A stretch of DNA of 31,085 nt from a virus, in IMG/VR virus record IMGVR_UViG_3300004369_000083, positions 1-31,085 of that record, one strand, 5' to 3'. Position 1 is the first letter of the stretch, and every line of letters begins with the position of its first letter. A program made the translations under genes and the position numbers. Positions 1 through 7,622 of this stretch are shown one piece after another. The notes beneath the pieces were generated by a model, which saw nothing but the letters and a program-made list of their open reading frames with translations, did not search any database and was not told the origin of the DNA.

Positions 1-99
1 CTGCTATAGCTTGCGCCAACATCCAAAGGAAAAACCAATGACCAAAGATCAACGCGGGTGTCCGCTGATAATCAAGGGGGTCAACGGTGACGAGGGCAT
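1..99. repeat. Terminal direct repeat, left copy (circular closure)
   Basis: Bases 1-99 match 30987-31085 exactly. The repeat covers the upstream region, ribosome site and first 62 bases of the prohead protease gene, so it is one locus sequenced twice and not a biological repeat with its own content. The simplest reading is an assembly overlap marking a circular or circularly permuted genome with a unit length of 30,986 bp. The odd length of 99 suits a k-mer overlap. A true 99-bp terminal redundancy is a less likely alternative. Confidence 0.93.
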
Positions 100-799
100 C
101 GTCGACGCTGTCGTCTCTGTGTTTAACAACGTCGACGTCGTCGGCGACCGCATCCTGCCGGGCGCGTTTGCCAAGTCCATCGAGCGCAAGGCGCCGAAAA
201 TTGTCTGGATGCACGACTGGGGCCTGCCGGTCGGCAAAACTATCGAAGCCCGCGAACTCAGCCCCGGCGATGCAGACCTGCCATACGAGATCGCAACACT
301 CGGGGGCCTGCGCCTAAAAATGCAGTTCAACCTTGAGACGCAACGTGGCCGCGAGGCCTTCTCGGATATCAAGGCCGGCATCATCGACGAGTTCTCCATC
401 GGTTTCTCAATCAACAAAGAACGCAATAACGCGGGTATCCGTGAGATCGAAGAGGTGACCCTCTATGAAGCCTCGCCGGTACTTTACGGGGCCAACCCAG
501 AAACGCGGCTCATCAGTGCAAAGTCTGGACTCAACGACCATATCGAGGCCATCGGGGAAGAGGTCACGGCTATGGTTACGAGGGTGAAAGAACGCGCTGC
601 CATCCGTGAGAAGGAAGGCCGGACCCTGTCGGGTAAAAACATCGAGACGCTGCGAGGCGTGGCGGATGCATTGCAGAGCGCATCTGAGACGATCTCGTCG
701 CTGCTCGACGCGGCCAGCCCACGTAAAGACATCGAAAAGGCAATGATCGAACGCGAACGACTCCGCGAATCATTACGAATCCAAGGACTAATCCAATGA
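38..799 (+). CDS. HK97-type prohead protease (peptidase S78 family)
   Basis: Predicted serine protease that matures the procapsid by cleaving the N-terminal delta/scaffold part of the capsid protein. The start chosen is ATG 38, with AAAGGA at 25-30; the frame also opens at TTG 11 without a ribosome site. The 253-residue product has family hallmarks: H59 in a WMHDW...PVGK block, S120 in DEFSIGFS, and an acidic residue in the LYEASPVLYGANPET segment (E144) as probable third catalytic residue. The tail from about 165 on is charged and helical. It lies between the portal and capsid genes, the standard place, and its stop overlaps the capsid start (ATGA). Catalytic assignment comes from family patterns, not structure. 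Confidence 0.9.
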   Translation: MTKDQRGCPLIIKGVNGDEGIVDAVVSVFNNVDVVGDRILPGAFAKSIERKAPKIVWMHDWGLPVGKTIEARELSPGDADLPYEIATLGGLRLKMQFNLETQRGREAFSDIKAGIIDEFSIGFSINKERNNAGIREIEEVTLYEASPVLYGANPETRLISAKSGLNDHIEAIGEEVTAMVTRVKERAAIREKEGRTLSGKNIETLRGVADALQSASETISSLLDAASPRKDIEKAMIERERLRESLRIQGLIQ

Positions 800-2109
800 C
801 CATCCAAACCATCAACGACGTCATCGTTGCTAAGGGTGCGGACCTCGACACGCTGTTGTCGAAGGCCGACCCGACGATGGACGACGTGCAGGCCATCAAG
901 GCCATCGGCGAGGAGCTGCAGACCCTCAAGTCGCAACTGAGCGACCTCGAGGCCGTCGAGGCTCTCCGCAAGTCGCACAATGCGACGAAGACAACCACAC
1001 AACCAGTAGCAACGAACGACGTCAAGGTATCCGTCAAGGGTCACCGCGCCGAATCGCTGCCAGCTGAGAAGAAGGCCCAGTTCATCGCTGGCCGTTTTAT
1101 TCAGGCCACGATGAAGGGCAGCGACGCTGCCAAGCAGGACCTGACGGATCTTGGCGTTGAGTACAAGACGCACGTCGAGAGCATCGATAGCGTGGGCGGT
1201 ATCCTCGTTCCTCAAGAGGTATCGACGTACATCATCGACCTCAAGGAGCAGTACGGCGCATTCCGTCGCAACGTTCGCGTCGAGAACATGACCAGCGACA
1301 CCAAGCTGGTGTATCGCATGGGCGATGACATCACCGCCTACTGGGGATCTGAGACCGGCACGCTGTCGCCGAGCGACATGACGTTTAACGGTGTAAACCT
1401 GAACGCCAAGAAGTTGTACGCTATGGCTGTCGTCTCCGACGAGCTGAACGCCGACGCGTCGATCGATCTTGGCGCTCGCTTCGCCGTTTCGGTGGCTCGC
1501 CAGTTCGCCAAGAAGGAAGACGAAGCCGGCTTTAACGGTGACGGAACGTCGACGTATGGCGGCATCACCGGCGTACGTACTGCGCTGACGAACCTCGACG
1601 GCACGGTCGCCAATATCGCCGGCCTGCAGGTCGGCTCTGGCAACCTGTACAGTGAGATCGTCCTCGCGGACTTCATCGCTACCAAGGGCAAGCTGCCCGG
1701 ATACGCCCGCGCCAACGCACGGTGGTATTTCAACAAGGCCGCCTTTGCCGCTACGGCTGAGAGCCTGACGTTGGCTGCCGGCGGTGTTCTCGCTTCCGAG
1801 ATCATCAACGGTTACACGCTGGATCGCTTCCTCGGCTTCCCTGTCGAACTGGTCGACGTGATGCCGGGCGTCGAGGCTAACTCGCAAGTATTTGCGCTGT
1901 TCGGTGATCTGTCGCTGGCCGCCACGATGGGCGACCGTCAGGCGGTAGGCATCCGCGCGGATCTGTCGGCTGGATTCACGACCGACACTATCTACATCAA
2001 GGCTACCGAGCGCGTGGACATCGTCGTCCATGACGTGGGCAACGCCTCCGGCACTGCAGCTAACCGGGTCGCCGGCCCGATCGTTGGACTTATCACGGCT
2101 GCAAGCTAA
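796..2109 (+). CDS. Major capsid protein, HK97 fold
   Basis: Main shell protein, 437 residues. About the first 110 residues are helical and charged, as expected for a delta (scaffolding) domain removed by the upstream protease. The shell domain starts near the SVGGILVPQEVS segment, which is typical of this family, and continues with AYWGSETGTLSPSD, KKLYAMAVVSDEL and the FNGDGTSTYGGITG stretch. The start ATG 796 overlaps the protease stop and has AAGGA at 783-787. There is no separate scaffold gene, which agrees with a fused delta domain. A long open frame on the opposite strand covers this gene but looks like a codon-bias shadow. Confidence 0.93.
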   Translation: MTIQTINDVIVAKGADLDTLLSKADPTMDDVQAIKAIGEELQTLKSQLSDLEAVEALRKSHNATKTTTQPVATNDVKVSVKGHRAESLPAEKKAQFIAGRFIQATMKGSDAAKQDLTDLGVEYKTHVESIDSVGGILVPQEVSTYIIDLKEQYGAFRRNVRVENMTSDTKLVYRMGDDITAYWGSETGTLSPSDMTFNGVNLNAKKLYAMAVVSDELNADASIDLGARFAVSVARQFAKKEDEAGFNGDGTSTYGGITGVRTALTNLDGTVANIAGLQVGSGNLYSEIVLADFIATKGKLPGYARANARWYFNKAAFAATAESLTLAAGGVLASEIINGYTLDRFLGFPVELVDVMPGVEANSQVFALFGDLSLAATMGDRQAVGIRADLSAGFTTDTIYIKATERVDIVVHDVGNASGTAANRVAGPIVGLITAAS

Positions 2110-2124
2110 GAAAGGACCGCAACC

Positions 2125-2586
2125 ATGAACTACCTCCAGCAATGCAAAGTCGTCAACGTAACGCCTCCGGGCGCTATCGTTGACAACGCATCGTTCACGA
2201 CGACGACCATCGACACGGCTGGTTACGACGCCGTGGCCATCTACTTCGCCCTCGGAGCTACCGACATCGCCATGACGGCGCTGAAGGTGCAAGAGTCGGA
2301 CGACTCCGGCATGTCCGGCGCTGCCGACATCACGGGCCTTGTCTATGGCACGTCGACGGATCCCGACACGGCAGCAACCTCGACGCTGCCATCGGCAACG
2401 GACGACGACAAGGTCTTCGGATTTTACATCGACCTGAAAGGCCGAAAGCGTTACCTCGACGTAACGGCTACGGCTGGCAATGGCTCGCTCGGTACTTACG
2501 GCGCATGTATCGCCGTGCTGTACAAGGCCGAGCAGGTTCCCGTCACGGCCACCGGCCGCGGCTTGGGCGCCAATCTTCTCGCGTAA
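2125..2586 (+). CDS. Small structural protein, possible capsid decoration protein
   Basis: A 153-residue protein not recognised as a specific family. It is rich in Thr, Ala, Asp and Gly, has alternating hydrophobic residues suggesting beta structure, and has no membrane segment. The start ATG 2125 has AAAGGA at 2111-2116. It sits directly after the capsid gene, where many siphoviruses encode cement, decoration or head-fiber proteins, so a virion role is inferred from position and composition only. About 68 non-coding bases follow before the next gene; they contain only a weak GGCC hairpin. Confidence 0.6.
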   Translation: MNYLQQCKVVNVTPPGAIVDNASFTTTTIDTAGYDAVAIYFALGATDIAMTALKVQESDDSGMSGAADITGLVYGTSTDPDTAATSTLPSATDDDKVFGFYIDLKGRKRYLDVTATAGNGSLGTYGACIAVLYKAEQVPVTATGRGLGANLLA

Positions 2587-2654
2587 CACGTGTGTTACCT
2601 ACGGGGCCTGCGGGCCTCGTGGGGAGCAGACGCTCAACCAATCAGGAGAACATC

Positions 2655-2960
2655 ATGGCCATAACAGGCTTCACAGGTCAGGCGCTCAACACGATGCAAA
2701 CCATCGAGAACGCCTCGACCGTTCAGACTATTACACCGCCGGCGGGTACGGACTTCGTGATCCTCGAGGCGCACCAACACCCGATCCGCGTACGGCTTGA
2801 CGGTGTAAATCCTACAACGACCGTCGGGTTCCTCGTTGCCAAAGACACCCCGGTAAAAATCGACATCGGCCAAGAGGTGACGCTTAAACTGATCGCTACG
2901 TCCGACGGTCCAGCTGTCTACTGGCAAGCCTTCAAAACCAAACGGGATAACGACGTATGA
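2655..2960 (+). CDS. Small beta-rich structural protein
   Basis: A 101-residue protein of unknown family. ATG 2655 has AGGAG at 2643-2647. An in-frame opening begins at 2505, inside the previous gene, but lacks a ribosome site and would overlap it by 80 bases. The sequence alternates hydrophobic and polar residues (for example PIRVRLDGVNPTTTVGFLVA and VKIDIGQEVTLKLIA), which suggests a compact beta-sandwich or spike-like domain. It ends in ATGA overlap with the fiber gene, so the two are probably translated together. A capsid decoration or fiber-anchor role is inferred from context. Confidence 0.6.
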   Translation: MAITGFTGQALNTMQTIENASTVQTITPPAGTDFVILEAHQHPIRVRLDGVNPTTTVGFLVAKDTPVKIDIGQEVTLKLIATSDGPAVYWQAFKTKRDNDV

Positions 2961-4141
2961 TCGAGCAATTATTTCCCGGCGGTGCTGGCGGTGGCACTGT
3001 GGACAGCATCCAAGCCGGAACGGGTATCAGCGTAGACGCAACAGATGCCGCCAACCCCATCGTATCCTCAACGGTGGTCGACACGAACGACGCAGCGAAG
3101 GTATCAGCCAACGACACAACGGCCGGCTATCTCAACGGCAAGCTGGTGGCGGGGTCGAACATTACGCTCACAGAGAACAACGACGGCAGCAATGAGACGT
3201 TAACGATCGACGCGGCAGCAGGAGGCCTGACTGCGTTCGTGGAGTCGCAGAACACGGCATCACCAAATAACTTTGTTAACGCTTCACGGTTATTAGTTGA
3301 TGCCGCAAGTGCCGACGCGGACGCGGTTTTGCAGCCAAAAGGTAACGGAGCTCTATTGGCGCAATTGCCAGACAACACGGCAAGCGGTGGGGCAAAACGC
3401 GGGAACCGTTCTGTTGATTTACAATTGCAGCGAAACTTCTCTTATCAAGTAGTTTCTGGTGCAAACTCTTTCGCAGCGGGCCAAGGCAATAGCGTAACCA
3501 ATTCTTGGAGTTATGCGTCTGGCCTTAACAACACAGTCACAGGCAGTCGCGCGTTTGCTCACGGCGAGTCTAATAATGTAAGCGGATACCAAAGCTGGGC
3601 CTTTGGCGCTTCCAATCAAGTTCAAGGATGGTATTCTTTAGCCGTTGGCGAAGCCAACCAGATAGGATCTTTTGCAAGAAATTCTTTGGCAATTGGCAAT
3701 TTTGCAAATCTGACGTCATTCGGACAGATAGCTCATTGTGTAGGGCAAACACAATCGAGTAAATACTTAGCGGAGACAACCACGAGCGGCGCGGTAACGG
3801 CTCAGCTCTTAGTGGGTGGGTTTAGTAAAGCATCCGGCGGAGCAATGGTTTTACCTAATTACCGGGCCTGTGCGTATACTGTTTTTGTTACCGCATGGGA
3901 CATAAATATCAATAATCGCTACGGAGCTTGGAAAATAGAAGGTGCAATACAACAACACGCCGGAACCGTCACACTATTAGGAACGCCAACGGTTACTCAA
4001 TTAGGCAATACCTTTGCTGGTGGTAGCGTGGCGGCTGTCGCCGATAACACGTACAAAGCACTTGATATACAAGTTACAGGCGTTGCGGGCGTTTCGATTG
4101 CCTGGAACGCATGTATTGAAATTGTTAGTTATAAATGGTAA
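2957..4141 (+). CDS. Fiber/adhesin with YadA-like head repeats, probable receptor-binding protein
   Basis: A 394-residue trimeric-fiber candidate. The N-terminal third has fiber-type segments, including LVAGSNITLTENNDGSNETL (about residues 64-83). Residues about 170-260 hold four to five imperfect repeats of roughly 14 residues with the pattern S.A.G..N.V.G, as in the left-handed beta-roll of YadA-type heads. The last 130 residues form a separate, beta-rich tip domain. The gene turns visibly more AT-rich from about 3240, unlike both flanks, which suggests exchange of the binding part. Its place among head genes, far from the tail tip genes, is unusual: it could be a tail fiber or a capsid-attached fiber. 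Confidence 0.75.
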   Translation: MIEQLFPGGAGGGTVDSIQAGTGISVDATDAANPIVSSTVVDTNDAAKVSANDTTAGYLNGKLVAGSNITLTENNDGSNETLTIDAAAGGLTAFVESQNTASPNNFVNASRLLVDAASADADAVLQPKGNGALLAQLPDNTASGGAKRGNRSVDLQLQRNFSYQVVSGANSFAAGQGNSVTNSWSYASGLNNTVTGSRAFAHGESNNVSGYQSWAFGASNQVQGWYSLAVGEANQIGSFARNSLAIGNFANLTSFGQIAHCVGQTQSSKYLAETTTSGAVTAQLLVGGFSKASGGAMVLPNYRACAYTVFVTAWDININNRYGAWKIEGAIQQHAGTVTLLGTPTVTQLGNTFAGGSVAAVADNTYKALDIQVTGVAGVSIAWNACIEIVSYKW

Positions 4142-4164
4142 ATAAGATATTAAAGGAAAAAAAA

Positions 4165-4407
4165 TTGCAAACAAATATACAACCAACCTTATTCTACAAG
4201 CCAGCAGTCAAAGCAAAGCTGGATTACGTAGCTGTTCAAATCACAGAAGAAAACTGGGGCCGTATTCGCGTTTTGTTTTTAGACGACGAAGATCGCGCCA
4301 TTGCTGCTGAAGATGTCCCCATGACTTTGGAGGAATCGGAAAGCTGGGCTGGGGACGACACCTACGTGCTTGCTCTGGCACTGCAAAAACTGGGCATTTC
4401 AAAATGA
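4165..4407 (+). CDS. Small acidic protein paired with the fiber; possible fiber assembly partner
   Basis: An 80-residue protein with no recognised family. I chose TTG 4165 because AAAGGA lies at 4152-4157 with ideal spacing; the in-frame ATG 4135, which overlaps the fiber stop, has no ribosome site. The protein is soluble, with a short beta-like middle (VAVQITEENWGRIRVLFLDD) and an acidic C-terminal helix. It shares the AT-rich composition of the fiber and was probably acquired with it. Small genes after fiber genes often encode assembly chaperones, but that role is only inferred. It ends in ATGA overlap with the next gene. Confidence 0.65.
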   Translation: MQTNIQPTLFYKPAVKAKLDYVAVQITEENWGRIRVLFLDDEDRAIAAEDVPMTLEESESWAGDDTYVLALALQKLGISK

Positions 4408-4598
4408 CCAACATCGACACACTCCAGATCGGCAGCGCGGCGACAAGCGTCGCAGCCGTGACGGCTTCTATCGTAACGCCTCACCCGCTGCAGATCGTCA
4501 GCTGGTCGGTGGCTATCATCGCGGCTTTGTACTCGATATATCGCGGCGTCCGTGCCGACTATTTACAAGAGCGCAAGGACGACGAACGTGCCGCTTGA
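4404..4598 (+). CDS. Small membrane protein, holin candidate
   Basis: A 64-residue protein with one clear membrane segment (LQIVSWSVAIIAALYSIYRG, about residues 29-48). A weakly hydrophobic Ala/Val/Ser stretch precedes it, and a highly charged tail ends in LQERKDDERAA. A short N-terminus, one or two membrane spans and a charged C-terminus are holin-like. It starts a block that runs to a cell-wall hydrolase, which supports a lysis role. Translation is coupled to the gene before (ATGA) and overlaps the gene after by 11 bases. A family assignment cannot be made by eye. Confidence 0.6.
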   Translation: MTNIDTLQIGSAATSVAAVTASIVTPHPLQIVSWSVAIIAALYSIYRGVRADYLQERKDDERAA

Positions 4599-5001
4599 CT
4601 ACACACAACAGCCGGTGATCGACCGAGTCCCGACGGAGTACGAGTGGCGCAAGATCCGCCGCGAGCTGGAGCTTGTCGAGGAGTACCATCCGGAGAGAGG
4701 TGCCGAGTTCCTGCCCGTGACGTATCGCTGGCAAGAGCCAACCTTTGGTGATCGTGTGGGGAAGATTTACAAGACCGTAAAACTTGCGGTGCGTCTTGTG
4801 CCGTACTTTGTTCAAATCATTATAGGTTCCAAGATGATCAAGAACTGGAAAACGACGGTGACCGGTATCGTCGGCGCTGTGGCCCTCGTTGCCAATAGCA
4901 TCTTTGGCGTGGTTGTTCCTCAGGAAGCAATTATCGCGACGGTCATGTTCGTGATCGGTTTGTTTGCTGCTGACGGAAAGAAAACCGAAGCCGGAGAGTA
5001 A
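4588..5001 (+). CDS. Membrane protein with holin-like C-terminal module
   Basis: A 137-residue protein from GTG 4588, with AAGGA at 4575-4579; GTG 4552 is an alternative in-frame start with less support. Residues 1-60 are soluble and charged. A hydrophobic segment (about 66-80, LAVRLVPYFVQIIIG) is followed by a module beginning MIKNWKTTVTGIVGAVALVA (from ATG 4834). This module resembles the common small phage membrane proteins that start with an NWKTT motif and have two membrane segments, often annotated as holins. The module could also be made on its own from ATG 4834 (55 residues). It lies between another small membrane protein and the phosphoesterase-endolysin pair, so a lysis role is plausible. 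Confidence 0.6.
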   Translation: MPLDYTQQPVIDRVPTEYEWRKIRRELELVEEYHPERGAEFLPVTYRWQEPTFGDRVGKIYKTVKLAVRLVPYFVQIIIGSKMIKNWKTTVTGIVGAVALVANSIFGVVVPQEAIIATVMFVIGLFAADGKKTEAGE

Positions 5002-5004
5002 TCT

Positions 5005-5961
5005 GTGAGCATGCGCCCACGGATAACCCCCGAGGAATACGAGGCGGTTCTGGCAATGCGCCAGAGCCGCCAGACGACGGCGGCGCATGACGACGCCCCA
5101 AAGCGTGGCCCGAGAGATGCGAGCCGAGGCGGTCATGTGGCGACCGCTTACAAGGCTCCGTCCGGTGGCCCCTTCGGCTCTGGCGATGTCGCGCCGTCAT
5201 CATCTGGCGGGCCGTTCGAGGCTGCCTACGACGAACGCGCCGAGGCGACGGTGATACATGCGAAGAACCTCGGAATCATCAACGACCTCCACGTACCGAT
5301 TCATGACACGCAAGCGTGCAACCTTGCCATCTCGCATTTGAAAGACGCGGGCATCGACACGCTGGTCATCAACGGCGATTTCGTAGACATGTACTCACTC
5401 ACACGCCACGGGCGAGACTCGCGGAAGTACGGCCTTCAGTATGAGCTGGCCACGGCACGCCGTGAGCTGGTGGGACTTCGTAAGTTCCTCGGCGAAAACG
5501 TCAAGATCTATTACGTCGAAGGTAATCACGAGAACTGGTGGAAACGTTACATGCGCAACGTAGCCCGTGAGCTGGACGAATACCAAGGCCTCGACGATAC
5601 GCTGATGCTGCGGGCGCTGGGGATCGAGTGGGTTGATCATGGCATGGGTCTCCGTGCTGGCAAGCTGCGCATCATCCACGGCCACGAGATCAGTGGCTCG
5701 GGCATCTACGTCGCCAAGCGGAAGCTCAACAAGGCCAAGACGAACATCATCTTCGGCCACCATCACACCAGCCAAGAGTGGACCGAGACGAACCTCGACG
5801 GCCACGAGATCGGCAGCTGGGCGATCGGCTGCCTATGCCAGCGGACGCCGGAGTGGAATCGCTTCAGCGGATACACCCTCGGTTTCGCCCGTGTGGAGTT
5901 CTCCGGCGGTGGCGACTTCGAAGTCCACAACAAACGAATCATCGACGGAGTAATTAGGTGA
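5005..5961 (+). CDS. Calcineurin-like metallophosphoesterase
   Basis: A 318-residue metal-dependent phosphoesterase. GTG 5005 has GGAG at 4993-4996; ATG 5011 is two codons on. Residues 1-80 look disordered (Gly, Ser, Pro, Arg rich). The catalytic domain then shows the ordered family motifs: D94-L-H96, GD125FVD128, GNH175E, HGH227E and GHH253H, so all expected metal ligands are present. The substrate may be a nucleic acid end, a nucleotide or a phosphoprotein and cannot be told from sequence. Its position between holin-like genes and the endolysin is odd; it may have a role in lysis or in modifying host or virion phosphates, or may simply be a cargo gene. Confidence 0.85.
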   Translation: MSMRPRITPEEYEAVLAMRQSRQTTAAHDDAPKRGPRDASRGGHVATAYKAPSGGPFGSGDVAPSSSGGPFEAAYDERAEATVIHAKNLGIINDLHVPIHDTQACNLAISHLKDAGIDTLVINGDFVDMYSLTRHGRDSRKYGLQYELATARRELVGLRKFLGENVKIYYVEGNHENWWKRYMRNVARELDEYQGLDDTLMLRALGIEWVDHGMGLRAGKLRIIHGHEISGSGIYVAKRKLNKAKTNIIFGHHHTSQEWTETNLDGHEIGSWAIGCLCQRTPEWNRFSGYTLGFARVEFSGGGDFEVHNKRIIDGVIR

Positions 5962-5965
5962 CGCA

Positions 5966-6559
5966 ATGGCTCGAACGATTAATAGCAAAAGTCCAAGGGC
6001 TGATCTGGGCGCTGGGGCAAGCGAAGCAAAAACTCGAGCGCAGGATTCCACGGTGGCCCAAGCTGTGACGACACAGCCGCACGATCTGGCGTTTTCGTGG
6101 ATGGCAATCGCCAACGACGAGATCGGCGTCAAGGAAGTACCCGGCCTGCGCCACAACCCGCGAATCGTCGAGTACCACCAGACGACGACGCTCAACGCTA
6201 CGACCGATGAAGTACCGTGGTGTTCGTCATTCGTCAACTGGGTAATGATGCAGGCCGGCTACACTGGCACGCGATCGGCTGCGGCTCGGTCGTGGGCCAA
6301 CTGGGGCATCGGCCTCGTCGACCCCGTCCCCGGCTGTATCGTCGTGATGACACGCGGCGAAGGCGGTCACGTAGGTTTCTACGTCCGCCACGATGCAGAC
6401 TATCTGTGGCTGCTCGGTGGTAATCAAAACAACGAAGTAAAAATTTCGATGTTCGACATGCGACGCCGTCGCCTCCTCGGTTACGTCCTGCCTAAACACA
6501 TGAACGACCACGACCGCGGGCTGTATGAAATGCACACACGTATCGGAGGGGTTATCTGA
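5966..6559 (+). CDS. Endolysin-type cysteine peptidase/amidase (CHAP/NlpC-like, TIGR02594-like)
   Basis: A 197-residue predicted peptidoglycan hydrolase. The first 40 residues are low-complexity. The catalytic domain carries C86 in a VPWCSSFVNWV block, H135 in GEGGHVGFYV, and an Asn at 153 in LLGGNQNN, the Cys-His-polar order seen in CHAP/NlpC-like phage enzymes. No signal peptide or separate cell-wall-binding domain is visible, so release through a holin is expected; the two small membrane proteins upstream fit that. A virion-associated lysin is an alternative because structural genes flank it. It ends at 6559, with TGATG overlap into the connector gene. Confidence 0.82.
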   Translation: MARTINSKSPRADLGAGASEAKTRAQDSTVAQAVTTQPHDLAFSWMAIANDEIGVKEVPGLRHNPRIVEYHQTTTLNATTDEVPWCSSFVNWVMMQAGYTGTRSAAARSWANWGIGLVDPVPGCIVVMTRGEGGHVGFYVRHDADYLWLLGGNQNNEVKISMFDMRRRRLLGYVLPKHMNDHDRGLYEMHTRIGGVI

Positions 6560-7131
6560 TGGCCATCACCACCGCCGCGGCGCTGCGGACAAACTACCTA
6601 TCTATCCCCGACGGCTCGCAAGACGCGATCCTGACGGCGCTCATCGGTCAAGCGCAGAGGATGATGCAATCGATTTGCATGCAGCCGCTGGAGCAGACGA
6701 CGATCGAGGAGACCTTCGAGGGCAACGGGGGCTACTACGTCACGCTGCCCTATACAGTCCCCGTGACTATCACGACCTTGCAGTCGCGTATTCTCCCCTC
6801 GGATGGCTGGACCACCGTGTCCGGGGCTGTCGTCTTCTCGTCGGACAAGCTCCAGAAGCTTTATTATGGCGATGGACTGACGAACAGATTTTACAAGGCC
6901 AGCCTCTCCGTTGGCTATCCGACTGGCTCGATGCCCGCCGATCTGGTGAACATTTGCAGTGAGATAACCCTCGAGCTGTTTGCGAATACCGACTTCGGCG
7001 GCGGCGAGAACCGCTTCGGGTTGGCGCAGCTGTCGGAGACGCAGGGGGGCATCGTGCAGACGACGGTATACAAAGACCTCATCCAACGCCACCGCGCCAA
7101 GCTGCGCCCGTACATGTTGAGGCTCTGGTGA
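6559..7131 (+). CDS. Head-tail adaptor, gp6-like
   Basis: A 190-residue protein with the layout of HK97 gp6-like adaptors: an N-terminal helical pair (LRTNYLSIPDGSQDAILTALIGQAQRMMQSIC), a beta-rich middle (TIEETFEGNGGYYVTLPY, VTITTLQSR) and C-terminal helices ending KLRPYMLRLW. Such proteins form the ring under the portal. GGAGGGG at 6545-6551 precedes ATG 6559. The next two genes are the usual tail-completion partners, which supports the call. I see no distinct head-closure (stopper) gene nearby, so one of these proteins may cover that role or the stopper is too diverged to see. Confidence 0.78.
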   Translation: MAITTAAALRTNYLSIPDGSQDAILTALIGQAQRMMQSICMQPLEQTTIEETFEGNGGYYVTLPYTVPVTITTLQSRILPSDGWTTVSGAVVFSSDKLQKLYYGDGLTNRFYKASLSVGYPTGSMPADLVNICSEITLELFANTDFGGGENRFGLAQLSETQGGIVQTTVYKDLIQRHRAKLRPYMLRLW

Positions 7132-7622
7132 CCATCGCCGAATATTTGAAGCAACTATCGGCCAAGCTGCCGGGGCTGATCCAGTCGCGCAAGGCGCAGA
7201 TCGTCGAGGAAATCGGCGCGCTCATCAGTGCCGACCACATGATCAACGCCGCAAACCGGTCGTGGCTATTGCTGCAATCCGGACGGGCGACGAAGTACAC
7301 ACCGCGGACCGATAACGACCCGCGCCTATATGTGAACTCCGGGCGCCTGCTCAAGGCCGCCAGCATCCCGAATGCCAACGGCAACGTCTCCGAGGTAAGA
7401 TACCAAGGCGGCAAGTTTGTGATCACCGTGGGCGTCGACCTCGAAGTCATCCCCTACGCTAGGATCCATGAGTTCGGCGGCTATGCAGGGCGCAACGGTA
7501 GCGTCTACCTGAAGCCGCGCCCGTATCTTGGCCCAGCGCTCGAGCAGTACTCCGCGCCGAACTCTCCGTTTACGGATTTGATCGAGGAAGTTATTGACGA
7601 TTTACAAAGGGCTGTCCAATGA
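7128..7622 (+). CDS. HK97 gp10-like tail completion/neck protein
   Basis: A 164-residue protein. The key evidence is the C-terminal half: PYARIHEFGGYAG followed by VYLKPRPYLGPAL, the pattern of the HK97 gp10-like neck/tail completion family (Y-A-x-I-x-E-F-G-G, then a PRP-Y-L-x-P-A block). It would join the tail to the head. GTG 7128 overlaps the preceding stop (GTGA) with a GAGG at 7119-7122. The last bases overlap the next gene by ATGA, so three connector genes are translated as a unit. Confidence 0.8.
   Translation: MTIAEYLKQLSAKLPGLIQSRKAQIVEEIGALISADHMINAANRSWLLLQSGRATKYTPRTDNDPRLYVNSGRLLKAASIPNANGNVSEVRYQGGKFVITVGVDLEVIPYARIHEFGGYAGRNGSVYLKPRPYLGPALEQYSAPNSPFTDLIEEVIDDLQRAVQ

Noticed and set aside
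484-2589. Open frame of 701 codons on the minus strand over the protease and capsid genes
   Set aside because: It lies opposite two strongly supported head genes, is Arg/Val/Asp-rich in the way expected from reading biased codons backwards, and has no ribosome site or domain pattern. Other long minus-strand frames over the tail genes were rejected for the same reason.
2587-2654. Terminator after the gene at 2125
   Set aside because: Only a 4-bp GGCC stem without a T-run is present; the genes on both sides are probably in one transcript.
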